A stretch of 56,295 nucleotides of DNA, taken from positions 1 to 56,295 of the forward strand of contig CAMYIE010000018.1 of assembly GCA_947258405.1 (NCBI GenBank), read 5' to 3'. Source of the stretch: an uncultured Eudoraea sp. (lineage in GTDB: Bacteria; Bacteroidota; Bacteroidia; Flavobacteriales; Flavobacteriaceae). Positions 36,782-46,300 of this stretch are shown here, piece after piece (the first letter of the stretch is position 1; each line of letters opens with the position of its first letter). The translations under genes were made by a program, and so were the position numbers. Under the pieces are notes generated by a model. It was not told where the DNA came from. It saw only the letters and a list, made by a program, of their open reading frames with translations, and did not search any database.

Positions 36782-39538
36782 CTAACGAGGGGGTGGCTGA
36801 CTGCGGTCTTCATACTTCAGGTCCTGAAGGATGGAACTCTTGATACCTATGAAAAAACTCCATCGTTGAAACTCCCCGAAAGGGGTCCAGTTAAAGGTCA
36901 TATTAAAGCTTCCCAGGTCTCTGGCAAAGCGAAATTGAGTCACAGTAAACCCCTGATTTACGAAATCGTAACCAGAAGATATACCTACCCGCCAACCGGG
37001 AGTAAGATCTACGTTTCCGGAAAACATCAGAGAAGCATTGCTGATCTCATTCTGCCTGTTACTATTGCTATAAGTCATGGCATACTGCAAGCTCAGATCC
37101 CAGGGTATTTTAGTTCCGTAAGCAGGGTTTTCCAAGTCTGATGTATCCCGATTATCGAAAGCACCCCGATTAAGATTTTCAGCTTTCCCGAAGAGATCAT
37201 CTGTACGCCCCCCACTGGTGGCGACATAATTACCTCCCGAATATGGGTCGTCTATATCTTCCTCCGGCTCACGATCTCGCTCGAAGATCTTGCTGTCTAT
37301 CCTGTATCCCAAATTCAGTCGGGCAGAGGTTAGTCTGAAAAGGCTCCCCCCATTGTTGATATTCAGCGTATTGATTCTTCTATTGGTATTGTCGAGGGCA
37401 TATGGATCGAGGTTGGCCCCAAAATTAATATTCATCTTCTGATCCAGAATCGCCGTTCCTCCAGTTATACTCACGGGGTTTAACTTGAGCGAGTCGGCTT
37501 CAAAATTGTATCCTGTGCTCAGGTTGAACTGACTTAGTAGGGGGATTTTTTTGGGTTCAATTACCGTGGAATCTTTGTCCCTCACTTTGGCCTCCAATGT
37601 GTTGGCCAGGGAAAAGCTCATCGAATTGCTACGTCCCAGACGGGGTGCCCCATAAACCGTATTTTGAAAACGGCTGAACTGGACCGTTTGTCCGGTCACG
37701 GTATTTACATATTCGTCGTAAAACTGTTCGAAGGAAGGTGCAATACCATAACCGATAGAGGGTCGCATTATGTGACGGATAGCCTGGAGTTTCTTGTCTT
37801 CCCCAAAGTTAAATGTACCGTAAACCGTTGTACCTACACTTGCTGCCAAATTATATTGATTATAGCGATCGAATCCTCTGATGGTGTCGGTAACTACCTG
37901 TTCCGTCTCTTCGTCAAAGCGTTGATTAAAAGTTTCGAGCGTCCAGACATCCTCGTAAGTACCGCCGACTGTAAAGCTAAAGAACTTGGCCACCTTAAAA
38001 TTTGTACTGAGGGGAATCCGGTGCCGGACACCGGTTTTGGCATTGTTGAACATTTCTGCAGAGCCAAATTCTTCGGTAGTGGTACGTATACTGTTACGGC
38101 CGTTAAGATCGTACTGGAAGTTGATATTTTGAATAGCACCTTTTTTAATCCCGTCTTTTTTCGCTAGAGGAAAAACCCGATCCATGCTCGCCTGTAGCGT
38201 GGGTAGTGTAAGATCTACCACCTCGGTATTGGTATTCTGATTATGGCTGGCAGTAAGGCTCACATTCACCGAGGGGTAGGCGGGAAACGTCTTGGAATAA
38301 GAAATAGAGGACGAAAGGTTGTTTATCTGTGTATTGGGCAGGTTTTGTTGCAGTAACGAGTTCCGGTAATACTGGCTACTTCCGATATTCACCGAGGCCG
38401 AAAATCGTGAGTTCGGATTCGCTTTGGCATCCTGATTGTGAGACATTTGAAGGTTAAATATCGTACCCCTGCTAAAATCATCGAAACCCTTCTGACTGGT
38501 AATCTGGTTTTCGTACCTGAAATTTACATTACCGCGAAATTTATAACGTTTGGCATAAACCGATTGCGTTCTGAAGCCATAGCTACCATTGGTATATAGG
38601 TCAGCTGTGAGGGTGATGTCTGCATATTCGCTAAATGGGAGGTAATAACCCCCGTTCTGAAGGAAATAGCCACGGTCTGGGTCATTCCCAAACGTGGGCA
38701 TCATAATCCCGGCTGTACGTCCTGTAGTTAGAGGAAAATAAGCGAAGGGAAGCGCAACAGGGGTAGGGACATCGGCGATATATATATTGCTAAAGCCTGC
38801 GATAACCTTCTTTTTAGGAACGAATTTTGCTTTCCTGACGCGTATGTAATAATCTGGATTAACTGTATCATTTGAAGTGGTCAACTTACCCTCGCTTAGA
38901 TAATATACAGAATCGTTCTCTTTTTTTGTGAGTTCAGCATAAACCTTCATATTGTCGCTGCCCATTTGGCCCAGTCCTGCTTGCTGTTCTGTCCTTGAAT
39001 TGAAAATAAGTGCTTTTTCGGTATCGTAATTGAAGCGAATAGAGTCTGGGATCACCACATTTTCCCCTTGTTTAAAATAAGGAAGCTGTGTATAATTTCC
39101 CAGAGAATCTATAATTCGTCCCGCATAAACTTCGTTTTTAACATAATCCATCACGATAACACCTGCTTTTAGCTCCGTATCCAGGTAGTAGATCTCAGCT
39201 TCATTATACAAGTAGATCTTTTTCTCTTTTTGATTGATCCGGACATAATCTTTTGCCTTGTATTTGATCTTTCCATCGAGCAAAGATCGCCTTCCGGGCA
39301 ATGAATCAGTAGCGGTGCTATCGGCAAGCACACTGTCCTGGATCACGGTGGGCAAAGGCTCTTCAGCTTGTAAGGAATCCTTCTCAGCTCTAATGGGTAG
39401 GGGTTTGGCGAGGTCTTCTTGGGCCGAAAGATAAACACTGCCCATAAAGATTAGCAATAGGAAAAGGAGTGGATGTTTGTTTGATTGCAAAGCTATATAT
39501 CCTATTTTTGTATAGTAGGGCTTGGTTTTGCAAGTCAA
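36782..39538 (-). CDS. lptD: LPS assembly outer membrane protein LptD
   Basis: A 918-residue (from the widest frame) outer-membrane beta-barrel that inserts lipopolysaccharide into the outer leaflet. An OstA-like N-terminal segment (about 75-230, including YLYNEAEIYYLDTELKAGVI) precedes the barrel with many aromatic strand ends (FRYENQITSQKGFDDFSRG). A hydrophobic stretch ending VYLSAQ, at about residues 22-40, looks like a signal peptide. The start is uncertain: TTG at 39538 or TTG at 39490 (which gives LQSNKHPLLFLL); both lack an ATG. It is divergent from the amidase gene. Confidence 0.88.
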   Translation of the reverse strand: MTCKTKPYYTKIGYIALQSNKHPLLFLLLIFMGSVYLSAQEDLAKPLPIRAEKDSLQAEEPLPTVIQDSVLADSTATDSLPGRRSLLDGKIKYKAKDYVRINQKEKKIYLYNEAEIYYLDTELKAGVIVMDYVKNEVYAGRIIDSLGNYTQLPYFKQGENVVIPDSIRFNYDTEKALIFNSRTEQQAGLGQMGSDNMKVYAELTKKENDSVYYLSEGKLTTSNDTVNPDYYIRVRKAKFVPKKKVIAGFSNIYIADVPTPVALPFAYFPLTTGRTAGIMMPTFGNDPDRGYFLQNGGYYLPFSEYADITLTADLYTNGSYGFRTQSVYAKRYKFRGNVNFRYENQITSQKGFDDFSRGTIFNLQMSHNQDAKANPNSRFSASVNIGSSQYYRNSLLQQNLPNTQINNLSSSISYSKTFPAYPSVNVSLTASHNQNTNTEVVDLTLPTLQASMDRVFPLAKKDGIKKGAIQNINFQYDLNGRNSIRTTTEEFGSAEMFNNAKTGVRHRIPLSTNFKVAKFFSFTVGGTYEDVWTLETFNQRFDEETEQVVTDTIRGFDRYNQYNLAASVGTTVYGTFNFGEDKKLQAIRHIMRPSIGYGIAPSFEQFYDEYVNTVTGQTVQFSRFQNTVYGAPRLGRSNSMSFSLANTLEAKVRDKDSTVIEPKKIPLLSQFNLSTGYNFEADSLKLNPVSITGGTAILDQKMNINFGANLDPYALDNTNRRINTLNINNGGSLFRLTSARLNLGYRIDSKIFERDREPEEDIDDPYSGGNYVATSGGRTDDLFGKAENLNRGAFDNRDTSDLENPAYGTKIPWDLSLQYAMTYSNSNRQNEISNASLMFSGNVDLTPGWRVGISSGYDFVNQGFTVTQFRFARDLGSFNMTFNWTPFGEFQRWSFFIGIKSSILQDLKYEDRSQPPPR

Positions 39539-39620
39539 ACTTACATATATTTTTTGTTCTGCTTGGTGCGGATTATAATTATTTTAACCTTGGCAAAACA
39601 CCGAAAACACTTATGATCTG

Positions 39621-41135
39621 ATGAAGGTACTGTCCCATATTTACCTAGGAATATCGCTTATTTTATTTTCGATTACAGGATTTACCTCAGACCCGGTTCC
39701 CCAAAGGGCTAAGGAGAAATTTGTTGTAGTCCTCGATGCCGGACATGGTGGTCATGACCCTGGAAACCTGGGTAATGGATACCTTGAAAAAAATATTGCG
39801 CTGGGAATCGTACTGGAAGCGGGCAAAGCCCTTGAATCTCATCCGGATATTGAAGTGGTATATACGCGTAAGGACGATCACTTCGTAGATCTTTATGTCA
39901 GGGGAGAGATTGCGAATAAGGCTAAAGCCGATTTATTTGTTTCCGTCCACTGTGATTCGCATAGTTCCGATGCCAATGGGGCAGGTACTTTTGTATTAGG
40001 GCTTCATGCCAATAAACAAAATTTTGAGATTGCCAAAAAGGAAAATTCGGTGATTTATCTCGAAGATAACTACGAATCGAGATATGCTGCATACGATATC
40101 AATTCACCCGAGTCAATAATTGGTCTGACCATAATGCAGGAAGAGTTTCTTGACCAAAGCATTTTACTCGGGAAAATGATGCAGGATAATTTCGCCAATA
40201 AACTTAAACGTAAAAACAGGAAGGTAAAGCAAGCTGGTTTTATTGTTTTACATCAGACTTTTATGCCAAGCATCCTGGTAGAGACCGGTTTTCTTACCAA
40301 TAAGAATGAGGGATCTTATTTAAATTCTAAAAAAGGTCAAATGCAAATGGGTCAGGCTATTGCAGAGGCCATAGTGCAGTACAAGACCAATCTATGGGCC
40401 GAAAGTACGGCATTTGAGGCCGAAGGAGAGAATGTTATCACCTCGGTTCCTGAAGTAAAAACCGAACCTGCTAAGGAAGTCGTGGCGGCTATTCCGGTTG
40501 TGACCGGGGCTCCGAAAAAAGATATACCCGATACCGATAAGGTAGCTGAAGCAACTGTTACGGCTACTGATGAGGCACAGTCAGCTGAAGTAAAGGCGGA
40601 TGTTGAAGATATCAATGCGGCGGATGCCAAGGAAGTTGTTGCGGTGGCTGTATTGGACAAAGAGCAAAAAAACACACAAGTTGCAGAAGAATTAACGCGT
40701 CAAGAGCCAGGAGAGCAAGCAGAGGCTGCTAAAAAGGATAACATCTCTTCAGCAGATAAGCAGGCCTTAAAAACCCCGAATGACGAGACTGAAATAAAAG
40801 AGGAAGCCTCCGATCAGAGTAAAGATAAAAAGCCTGTGGCTGAAGTTAAGGAGCAGCAACCGGAGGCGATTAACATTGAATTCAGGGTACAGATCTTAGC
40901 CAGTGCCAGGGAAATTTCCTTATCAAACGAAAATTTTAATGGTCTCAGCACTATTTCCAAAGAACCTTATAAAAATTTATTTCGCTATATGTATGGGAAG
41001 ACCAATTCGTATGAGCAGGCAAAAATGCTGAAATCTAATGCCGATCTCAAGGGCTATACTACCTCATTTATCGTGGCGTATAAAGAGGGTGTGCGGATTC
41101 CGGTGAAGGAAGCCATGAAATACATATCCGAATAG
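39621..41135 (+). CDS. N-acetylmuramoyl-L-alanine amidase with SPOR-like tail
   Basis: This 504-residue periplasmic amidase cleaves the lactyl-peptide bond of peptidoglycan. A signal peptide (about 1-22) precedes the Amidase_3 domain (about 33-255) with zinc site LDAGHGGHDPG (His42), SVHCDSH and the catalytic glutamate of LVETGFLTN. A long low-complexity linker rich in Glu/Ala/Lys (about 265-410) leads to a C-terminal SPOR-like domain (about 418-500) that probably binds denuded glycan at division sites. It starts a plus-strand run with the MCE protein. Confidence 0.92.
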   Translation: MKVLSHIYLGISLILFSITGFTSDPVPQRAKEKFVVVLDAGHGGHDPGNLGNGYLEKNIALGIVLEAGKALESHPDIEVVYTRKDDHFVDLYVRGEIANKAKADLFVSVHCDSHSSDANGAGTFVLGLHANKQNFEIAKKENSVIYLEDNYESRYAAYDINSPESIIGLTIMQEEFLDQSILLGKMMQDNFANKLKRKNRKVKQAGFIVLHQTFMPSILVETGFLTNKNEGSYLNSKKGQMQMGQAIAEAIVQYKTNLWAESTAFEAEGENVITSVPEVKTEPAKEVVAAIPVVTGAPKKDIPDTDKVAEATVTATDEAQSAEVKADVEDINAADAKEVVAVAVLDKEQKNTQVAEELTRQEPGEQAEAAKKDNISSADKQALKTPNDETEIKEEASDQSKDKKPVAEVKEQQPEAINIEFRVQILASAREISLSNENFNGLSTISKEPYKNLFRYMYGKTNSYEQAKMLKSNADLKGYTTSFIVAYKEGVRIPVKEAMKYISE

Positions 41136-41156
41136 GAATTGTCTGGAAAATATTTC

Positions 41157-41164
41157 TAATTTTG
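41157..41164 (+). promoter_or_regulatory. -7 element TAATTTTG before mlaD
   Basis: Exact TAnnTTTG, 23 bp before the TTG start at 41188, with a TTG at 41139 upstream (15-bp spacer, a little short). It could drive the MCE protein and the Fe-S genes separately from the amidase. Confidence 0.45.
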
Positions 41165-41187
41165 TTCGGAACCCAAAAACCATCCTC

Positions 41188-42156
41188 TTGAAACTTAGCA
41201 GGGAACTAAAAACCGGAATTATCTTAATTGGCGGTATCCTCTTATTCATTTTAGGCTTCAGTTTTCTTAAATCCACACCGTTATTCGACAGCAGTAAGAC
41301 ATTCTATACAGTCTATAATCATGTCGGGGGGCTGCAAAACGGCACTCAGGTGTCTATAAACGGATTGGCCGTAGGTAAGGTGAAAGATATTCGTTTTAAA
41401 GACGGATCGGGTAGTTTGATAGTTACATTCTCGGTGGATAGCAGTTTTGAATTTTCCAAGAATAGCCTTGCAGAATTATATGATACAGGAATTATAGGTG
41501 GTAAGGGTATACAGATTGTTCCCGTCTTCGATGGAGCACAGCTTGCCCAAACGGGAGATACGCTGAAGGCGAACGTACGCCCGGGACTAACCGAATTGGT
41601 TCAGCAAAAGCTTACACCACTTCAGTTTAAGATCGAGGGGGCAGTATCCAATGCCGATTCGCTGCTCATGAATTTCAATGATATCTTCGACGAACCAACA
41701 AAAAATAACCTGCGGGAATCTGTGGCCGGACTTAATAAAGTTATGGCCAATTTCGAACAGAGCACCGCAATGATCAAGACTTTGCTGGAAAACAAGAAGT
41801 ACGAGCTCGACAGTTCCATTACCAATATTAATACCATGACGAGCAACTTCGCCAAAATTTCTGATTCACTTTCAAAGGCAGATATCGGTGGCACAATTCG
41901 AAATTTGGATGCTTCGGTTAAAAACCTGAACGCAATTCTTGTAAAAATGAACGAAGGGGAAGGTTCGCTTGGTAAGCTGATGAACGATAAAGAGCTTTAC
42001 GAAAACCTTACGAATGCTTCAGGCGAGCTGGAGTTGCTCCTTCAGGATTTCCGCCTCAATCCCAAACGCTATGTTAACGTTTCGGTTTTCGGTAAAAAAC
42101 AAAAAGACTACGCGGTTCCGGAAACAGACCCGGCCAAAACCACTGAGGATCAATAG
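41188..42156 (+). CDS. MlaD-family MCE lipid-transport protein
   Basis: A 322-residue protein with one N-terminal membrane span (about 11-28), then an MCE domain (about 35-120, with VGGLQNGTQVSINGLAVG and IIGGKGIQI) and a long helical tail. MlaD is the periplasmic lipid-binding subunit of the Mla/MCE phospholipid transporter. The gene starts with TTG (41188), supported because KLSRELKTGIILIGG is the usual Bacteroidota N-terminus of this family and no ATG lies near. Its stop touches the next start (TAGATG). Confidence 0.92.
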   Translation: MKLSRELKTGIILIGGILLFILGFSFLKSTPLFDSSKTFYTVYNHVGGLQNGTQVSINGLAVGKVKDIRFKDGSGSLIVTFSVDSSFEFSKNSLAELYDTGIIGGKGIQIVPVFDGAQLAQTGDTLKANVRPGLTELVQQKLTPLQFKIEGAVSNADSLLMNFNDIFDEPTKNNLRESVAGLNKVMANFEQSTAMIKTLLENKKYELDSSITNINTMTSNFAKISDSLSKADIGGTIRNLDASVKNLNAILVKMNEGEGSLGKLMNDKELYENLTNASGELELLLQDFRLNPKRYVNVSVFGKKQKDYAVPETDPAKTTEDQ

Positions 42157-43479
42157 ATGCAGTATATTCCCAATATTATTTTCTTACTACTCCTTGTCGC
42201 AGCAATCGGTTTGTTTGCCCGCAATATCAGGCGTATGGTCCGTAATGTTAAGCTTGGCAAGGAAGAAGATTTAAGCGATAACAAACCTCAACGTTGGGGT
42301 AATATGGCCAGGATCGCCTTGGGTCAGTCTAAGATGGTGGTAAGGCCTATAGCAGGTCTTATGCACATTCTGGTCTATCTTGGTTTTATAATAATCAATA
42401 TCGAGATCCTGGAAATCGTTATAGATGGAATACTGGGTACCCATCGCATTTTTGCACCCATGGGTGTGGTTTATGATTTATTGATCGGCCTGTTTGAAAT
42501 CCTGGCCTTGCTGGTGATTGTTGCAGTAGTAGTATTCTGGATTAGACGGAATATCCTCCGACTCGGGCGTTTTATCAAACCCGAGATGAAAGGATGGCCC
42601 AAAAAGGATGCCGATCTGATCCTTTATATCGAAATAGTGTTAATGTTCCTTTTCCTCACAATGAACGGTGCGGATTTCCAGTTGCAAAAAATGGAGGTGA
42701 TGCCCTATGTCCAGGCGGGGTGGTTTCCTGTGAGTCAGCTATTTTCGGTTATGTTTACAGACTTAAGCGCAGGAACCCTTATTCTGATTGAACGGGGAGC
42801 CTGGTGGTTACACATCATCGGGGTGCTGTCTTTCCTGAATTATCTATACTATTCAAAACATTTACATATCATCCTTGCCTTTCCAAATACTTTTTATGGA
42901 AGCTTGAAACCAAAAGGTGAATTCGATAACCTCGAATCGGTGACCAGGGAAGTAAAGCTTATGATGGATCCTACTGCGGATCCCTATGCTGCCCCTGCGG
43001 AAGGGGCCATACCCGAGAAGTTCGGCGCTTCCGATGTGATGGATCTGAAATGGATTCAATTGCTCAATGCCTACACATGTACAGAATGTGGGCGTTGTAC
43101 CAGTGAGTGCCCGGCTAATCAAACGGGAAAACTGCTTTCTCCCAGGAAGATTATGATGGATACCCGTGACCGCCTGGAAGAGGTTGGCCGGAATATCACA
43201 AAGAACAAGGGAACCTTTCAGGACGATGGAAAACAGTTGCTAGATCATTATATCAAACGGGAGGAACTCTGGGCGTGTACCTCTTGCAATGCCTGTACTG
43301 AGGCCTGTCCTATAAGTATTGACCCATTGAGTATTATTATGGATATGCGCCGCTACCTGGTCATGGAGCAGTCGGCTGCTCCACAGGAACTCAATGTAAT
43401 GATGACCAATATCGAGAATAACGGAGCTCCCTGGCCTTTTAACCAAATGGACAGGGCCAATTGGGCAGATGAAATGTAA
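42157..43479 (+). CDS. Membrane 4Fe-4S dicluster protein (Hdr-like)
   Basis: This 440-residue protein has an N-terminal half with five or so membrane spans (about 1-250) resembling the cytochrome b-like HdrE/NarI fold, then two 4Fe-4S motifs: CTECGRCTSECP (about 308-319) and CTSCNACTEACP (about 373-384). It should form an electron-transfer unit with the CCG-type Fe-S protein that follows at 43555, the pair corresponding to the parts of HdrD/HdrE or a GlpC-like module. The true electron donor and acceptor are unknown. It begins immediately after the MCE gene stop. Confidence 0.88.
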   Translation: MQYIPNIIFLLLLVAAIGLFARNIRRMVRNVKLGKEEDLSDNKPQRWGNMARIALGQSKMVVRPIAGLMHILVYLGFIIINIEILEIVIDGILGTHRIFAPMGVVYDLLIGLFEILALLVIVAVVVFWIRRNILRLGRFIKPEMKGWPKKDADLILYIEIVLMFLFLTMNGADFQLQKMEVMPYVQAGWFPVSQLFSVMFTDLSAGTLILIERGAWWLHIIGVLSFLNYLYYSKHLHIILAFPNTFYGSLKPKGEFDNLESVTREVKLMMDPTADPYAAPAEGAIPEKFGASDVMDLKWIQLLNAYTCTECGRCTSECPANQTGKLLSPRKIMMDTRDRLEEVGRNITKNKGTFQDDGKQLLDHYIKREELWACTSCNACTEACPISIDPLSIIMDMRRYLVMEQSAAPQELNVMMTNIENNGAPWPFNQMDRANWADEM

Positions 43480-43554
43480 GCCTGAAGCAATAAGAAGTTC
43501 GACCCGGATTGATGAAGGTTGACCCGTAAATAAACTAAAGCGTTGCATCTAAAT

Positions 43555-44346
43555 ATGAACGGAGAAAATAAGGTCAGCACAATGGCCTCCATGTTTGCCG
43601 AAGGAAAAGAGCCCGAAGTGCTGTTCTGGGTTGGTTGTGCTGGAAGTTTCGACGAGAGGGCCAAAAAAATCACTAAGGCTTTTGTAAAAATACTTCAAAA
43701 GGCCGGCACAAGTTTTGCAGTACTCGGTTCAGAAGAGAGTTGTACAGGTGATCCAGCGAAAAGAGCGGGTAACGAATTCCTTTTTCAGATGCAGGCTGTA
43801 ACCAATATAGCGGTGCTCAATGGCTATGGTATCAAAAAAATTGTTACTACCTGTCCTCATTGTTTTAATACCCTAAAAAATGAATATCCTGGTTTAGGGG
43901 GAGATTATGAGGTGATGCACCATACCAGTTTTCTGAATGATCTTTTAAATAGTGGAAAATTAAAAATAGAAGGGGGTTCTTTTAGCGGAAAGAAGATCAC
44001 CTTTCACGATCCCTGTTATCTTGGAAGGGCTAACGGTATTTTCGAAGCGCCCAGGGAGTTAATCAGGAAACTAGATGCCGAACTTGTTGAAATGAAGTCC
44101 TGTAAAAAAAGAGGGCTTTGTTGCGGGGCAGGAGGGGCGCAGATGTTCAAGGAACCAGAAAAAGGGGATAAGGATGTGAATATTGAACGTACGGAACAAG
44201 CTCTGGAAACCAATGCGGGGATCATTGCAGCAGCCTGTCCTTTTTGCAATACTATGATGACCGATGGAATAAAAAATAAAGAAAAGGAAGCAACAGTAAA
44301 GGTCTATGACCTGGCAGAGTTGATCACCGATGCAGCTGATTTATAA
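43555..44346 (+). CDS. CCG-domain Fe-S protein (HdrB-like)
   Basis: A 263-residue cytosolic protein with two cysteine-rich (CCG) domains: WVGCAGSFDERA, then TTCPHCFNTLKNEYP, DPCYLGRANG, and SCKKRGLCCGAGGAQMF with CPFCNTMM. Such domains bind noncubane Fe-S clusters in heterodisulfide reductase HdrB, GlpC and LutA. The ATG at 43555 gives MNGENKVSTMASMF; a second ATG 27 bp later is possible. It lies 75 bp behind the membrane 4Fe-4S protein and probably works with it. Confidence 0.88.
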   Translation: MNGENKVSTMASMFAEGKEPEVLFWVGCAGSFDERAKKITKAFVKILQKAGTSFAVLGSEESCTGDPAKRAGNEFLFQMQAVTNIAVLNGYGIKKIVTTCPHCFNTLKNEYPGLGGDYEVMHHTSFLNDLLNSGKLKIEGGSFSGKKITFHDPCYLGRANGIFEAPRELIRKLDAELVEMKSCKKRGLCCGAGGAQMFKEPEKGDKDVNIERTEQALETNAGIIAAACPFCNTMMTDGIKNKEKEATVKVYDLAELITDAADL

Positions 44347-44349
44347 TAT

Positions 44350-44357
44350 TATCTTTG
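44350..44357 (+). promoter_or_regulatory. -7 element TATCTTTG
   Basis: Exact TAnnTTTG, 57 bp before the ATG at 44415 and just past the stop of the CCG Fe-S gene. No spaced -33 TTG is seen. Confidence 0.35.
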
Positions 44358-44414
44358 TTTCAGTAGGTTATCCATTATTATTAATAAAATATCTTAAAGT
44401 AGTTTAATTTCGTA

Positions 44415-44900
44415 ATGCTTGTACCCATAGACAAATTGCCAGATACCTCAAGAGTGTGGATCTACCAGTCTAACCGCAAATTTAGGGACGAAGAACCCGA
44501 AGCTATAAGATCTGCGCTCGATCGGTTTATAAAAACCTGGACGGCCCACGGCCAGGATTTAAATGCCGGCTTCGAAATACGTTACAATCGTTTTATTGTT
44601 ATTGCATTAGATCAAAGTCATGCCGCGGCTTCAGGCTGTTCAATAGATGCCTCTGTTCATTTTATCCAGTCCTTGGAAAAAGAGTTCGATCTCGACCTGC
44701 TCGATAAGATGAATGTGACCTTTAAACAAGGCGACTATCTAACCTATAAATCTCTGGCAGACTTCAAAAAAATGGCAAAAAAGAGGGCGATTTCCCCTAA
44801 GACGATTGTTTTTAACAATTTAGTAACAGACATCCGCGAATATCGCGAACATTGGGAAGTACCGGCTGAGGAAAGCTGGCATGGCAGATTTGTAAAGTAG
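44415..44900 (+). CDS. Conserved Bacteroidota protein (often called ABC transporter ATPase)
   Basis: A 161-residue soluble protein of mixed alpha/beta content (RVWIYQSNRKF, DRFIKTWTAHG, RFIVIALDQSHAAASGCSIDASVHFI). Database entries for close relatives in Flavobacteria are commonly labelled ABC transporter ATPase, but the sequence has no Walker A, Walker B or LSGGQ signature and is too short for one. Its function is unknown. A GCS/SID stretch with a central Cys near residue 75 is the only feature that looks like an active site. Confidence 0.82.
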   Translation: MLVPIDKLPDTSRVWIYQSNRKFRDEEPEAIRSALDRFIKTWTAHGQDLNAGFEIRYNRFIVIALDQSHAAASGCSIDASVHFIQSLEKEFDLDLLDKMNVTFKQGDYLTYKSLADFKKMAKKRAISPKTIVFNNLVTDIREYREHWEVPAEESWHGRFVK

Positions 44901-45013
44901 AATTGCAGAAACCGGTTTCGATTATATCTGGACGGTACTCTCAATCACTTCCCCCATAAGGGTTTGCAATATTTGTATTTGTTTTAAGTTAGTACCTTAT
45001 TAGAAATAAATAT

Positions 45014-46300
45014 ATGAGGAAAACACTTCTTTATTTATTTTTCTTTTTTACGCTAATTGTAAACGGGCAATTCGGTCCGAATACCACCCTGGATAGCTTG
45101 GATCAGCAAGAATGGGTGGAAACTCAGTACAAGGCATTCACCCTCGAGGAAAAAATCGGACAGCTTTTTATGATTATCGCCCAATCCGATCAGGGTAGGG
45201 ACGCATCAGAAAAAATCAAAAACTTAATTATAGAGCATGGCATAGGCGGGGTCATTTTTTCTACCGGTGGTCCGGTTCGCCAGGCCCGGCTGACCAATGA
45301 ATTTCAGGCTGCTTCGAAAATACCACTACTAATAGGAATGGATGCCGAATGGGGACTTTCCATGAGGCTCGATTCAACCTATGCATTTCCATGGAACCTA
45401 ACACTTGGTGCTGTACAGGATAGTACAACCGTTGCTGAAGTTGGATATCGGATCGGGTTGCATGCGCGCAGAATAGGGGTGCATATCAATTTTGCCCCAG
45501 ACATAGACGTGAATATCAATCCACAAAACCCCATAATTGGAAATAGATCCTTTGGCGAGGATCCGGAAAATGTTGCACAGAAAGGTCTAGCTTTTATGAA
45601 GGGGATGCAACAGGCAGGCATTCTGGCTACTGCCAAGCACTTTCCGGGCCATGGCGATACCGCGGCCGATTCGCATAAATCACTTCCGCTGATAGACCAT
45701 GACAGGCGTCGTTTAGACAGTGTTGAACTTCTTCCCTATAGAAAGCTCATCAAAGAAGGTGTAAACAGTGTGATGGTTGCACATTTGAGTATTCCTAAAT
45801 TGGAACCAGACCCGAATATACCATCTTCCCTCTCCCGCAATATCATCAGGGATCTGCTTCTTTCGCAACTCGATTTTCAAGGGCTGGTTATCACCGACGC
45901 TTTGAACATGAGAGGAGCAAGGGGTGAAGATGACACTGGAAATATTGAATTAAAAGCATTCCTGGCCGGCAATGATATCCTGCTCATGCCGAAAGATATA
46001 GTCGATGCCAAGAATACACTGGCAAAGGCCTATTATAGTGGAATAATATCGGAAGATCGCCTGGCCAGATCGGTTAAGAAAATCCTGGCGATGAAATACA
46101 AAGCCGGACTTCACGAATACCAGCCTGTGGATTTGGTAAATCTTTATGAGGATTTGAATTTATTTCATATTTCCGGTTTATCCGGATTAGGAGTATGTGA
46201 AAATGGGAGAAGCCGATTCCGATCCATTTTTCAAAATGCTGAACCGCTATGCAGAAGTAACCCAGGTAGCAGCACGGGATATCAGTACCTTGAGGCGTAA
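45014..46300 (+). CDS. GH3 N-terminal half of a frameshifted GH3/serine hydrolase gene
   Basis: The frame has a signal peptide and a GH3 beta-N-acetylglucosaminidase barrel: EKIGQLFMI, MDAEWGLSMR, ATAKHFPGHGDTAADSHKSLP (with the His/Asp general acid loop of NagZ-type enzymes), VMVAHLSIP and the nucleophile Asp in LVITDALNMRG. In relatives one protein of about 950-1000 residues joins this to a C-terminal beta-lactamase-like domain. Here the homologous sequence stops after YEDLN (about 46158); the last 48 codons, from LFHISGLSG on, are out of frame. The second part continues in another frame at 46197. The start is ATG 45014; the likely role is peptidoglycan recycling. Confidence 0.75.
   Translation: MRKTLLYLFFFFTLIVNGQFGPNTTLDSLDQQEWVETQYKAFTLEEKIGQLFMIIAQSDQGRDASEKIKNLIIEHGIGGVIFSTGGPVRQARLTNEFQAASKIPLLIGMDAEWGLSMRLDSTYAFPWNLTLGAVQDSTTVAEVGYRIGLHARRIGVHINFAPDIDVNINPQNPIIGNRSFGEDPENVAQKGLAFMKGMQQAGILATAKHFPGHGDTAADSHKSLPLIDHDRRRLDSVELLPYRKLIKEGVNSVMVAHLSIPKLEPDPNIPSSLSRNIIRDLLLSQLDFQGLVITDALNMRGARGEDDTGNIELKAFLAGNDILLMPKDIVDAKNTLAKAYYSGIISEDRLARSVKKILAMKYKAGLHEYQPVDLVNLYEDLNLFHISGLSGLGVCENGRSRFRSIFQNAEPLCRSNPGSSTGYQYLEA

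Noticed and set aside
40400-40870. Low-complexity Glu/Ala/Lys stretch as a repeat array
   Set aside because: It is the linker of the amidase, with no regular repeat unit.
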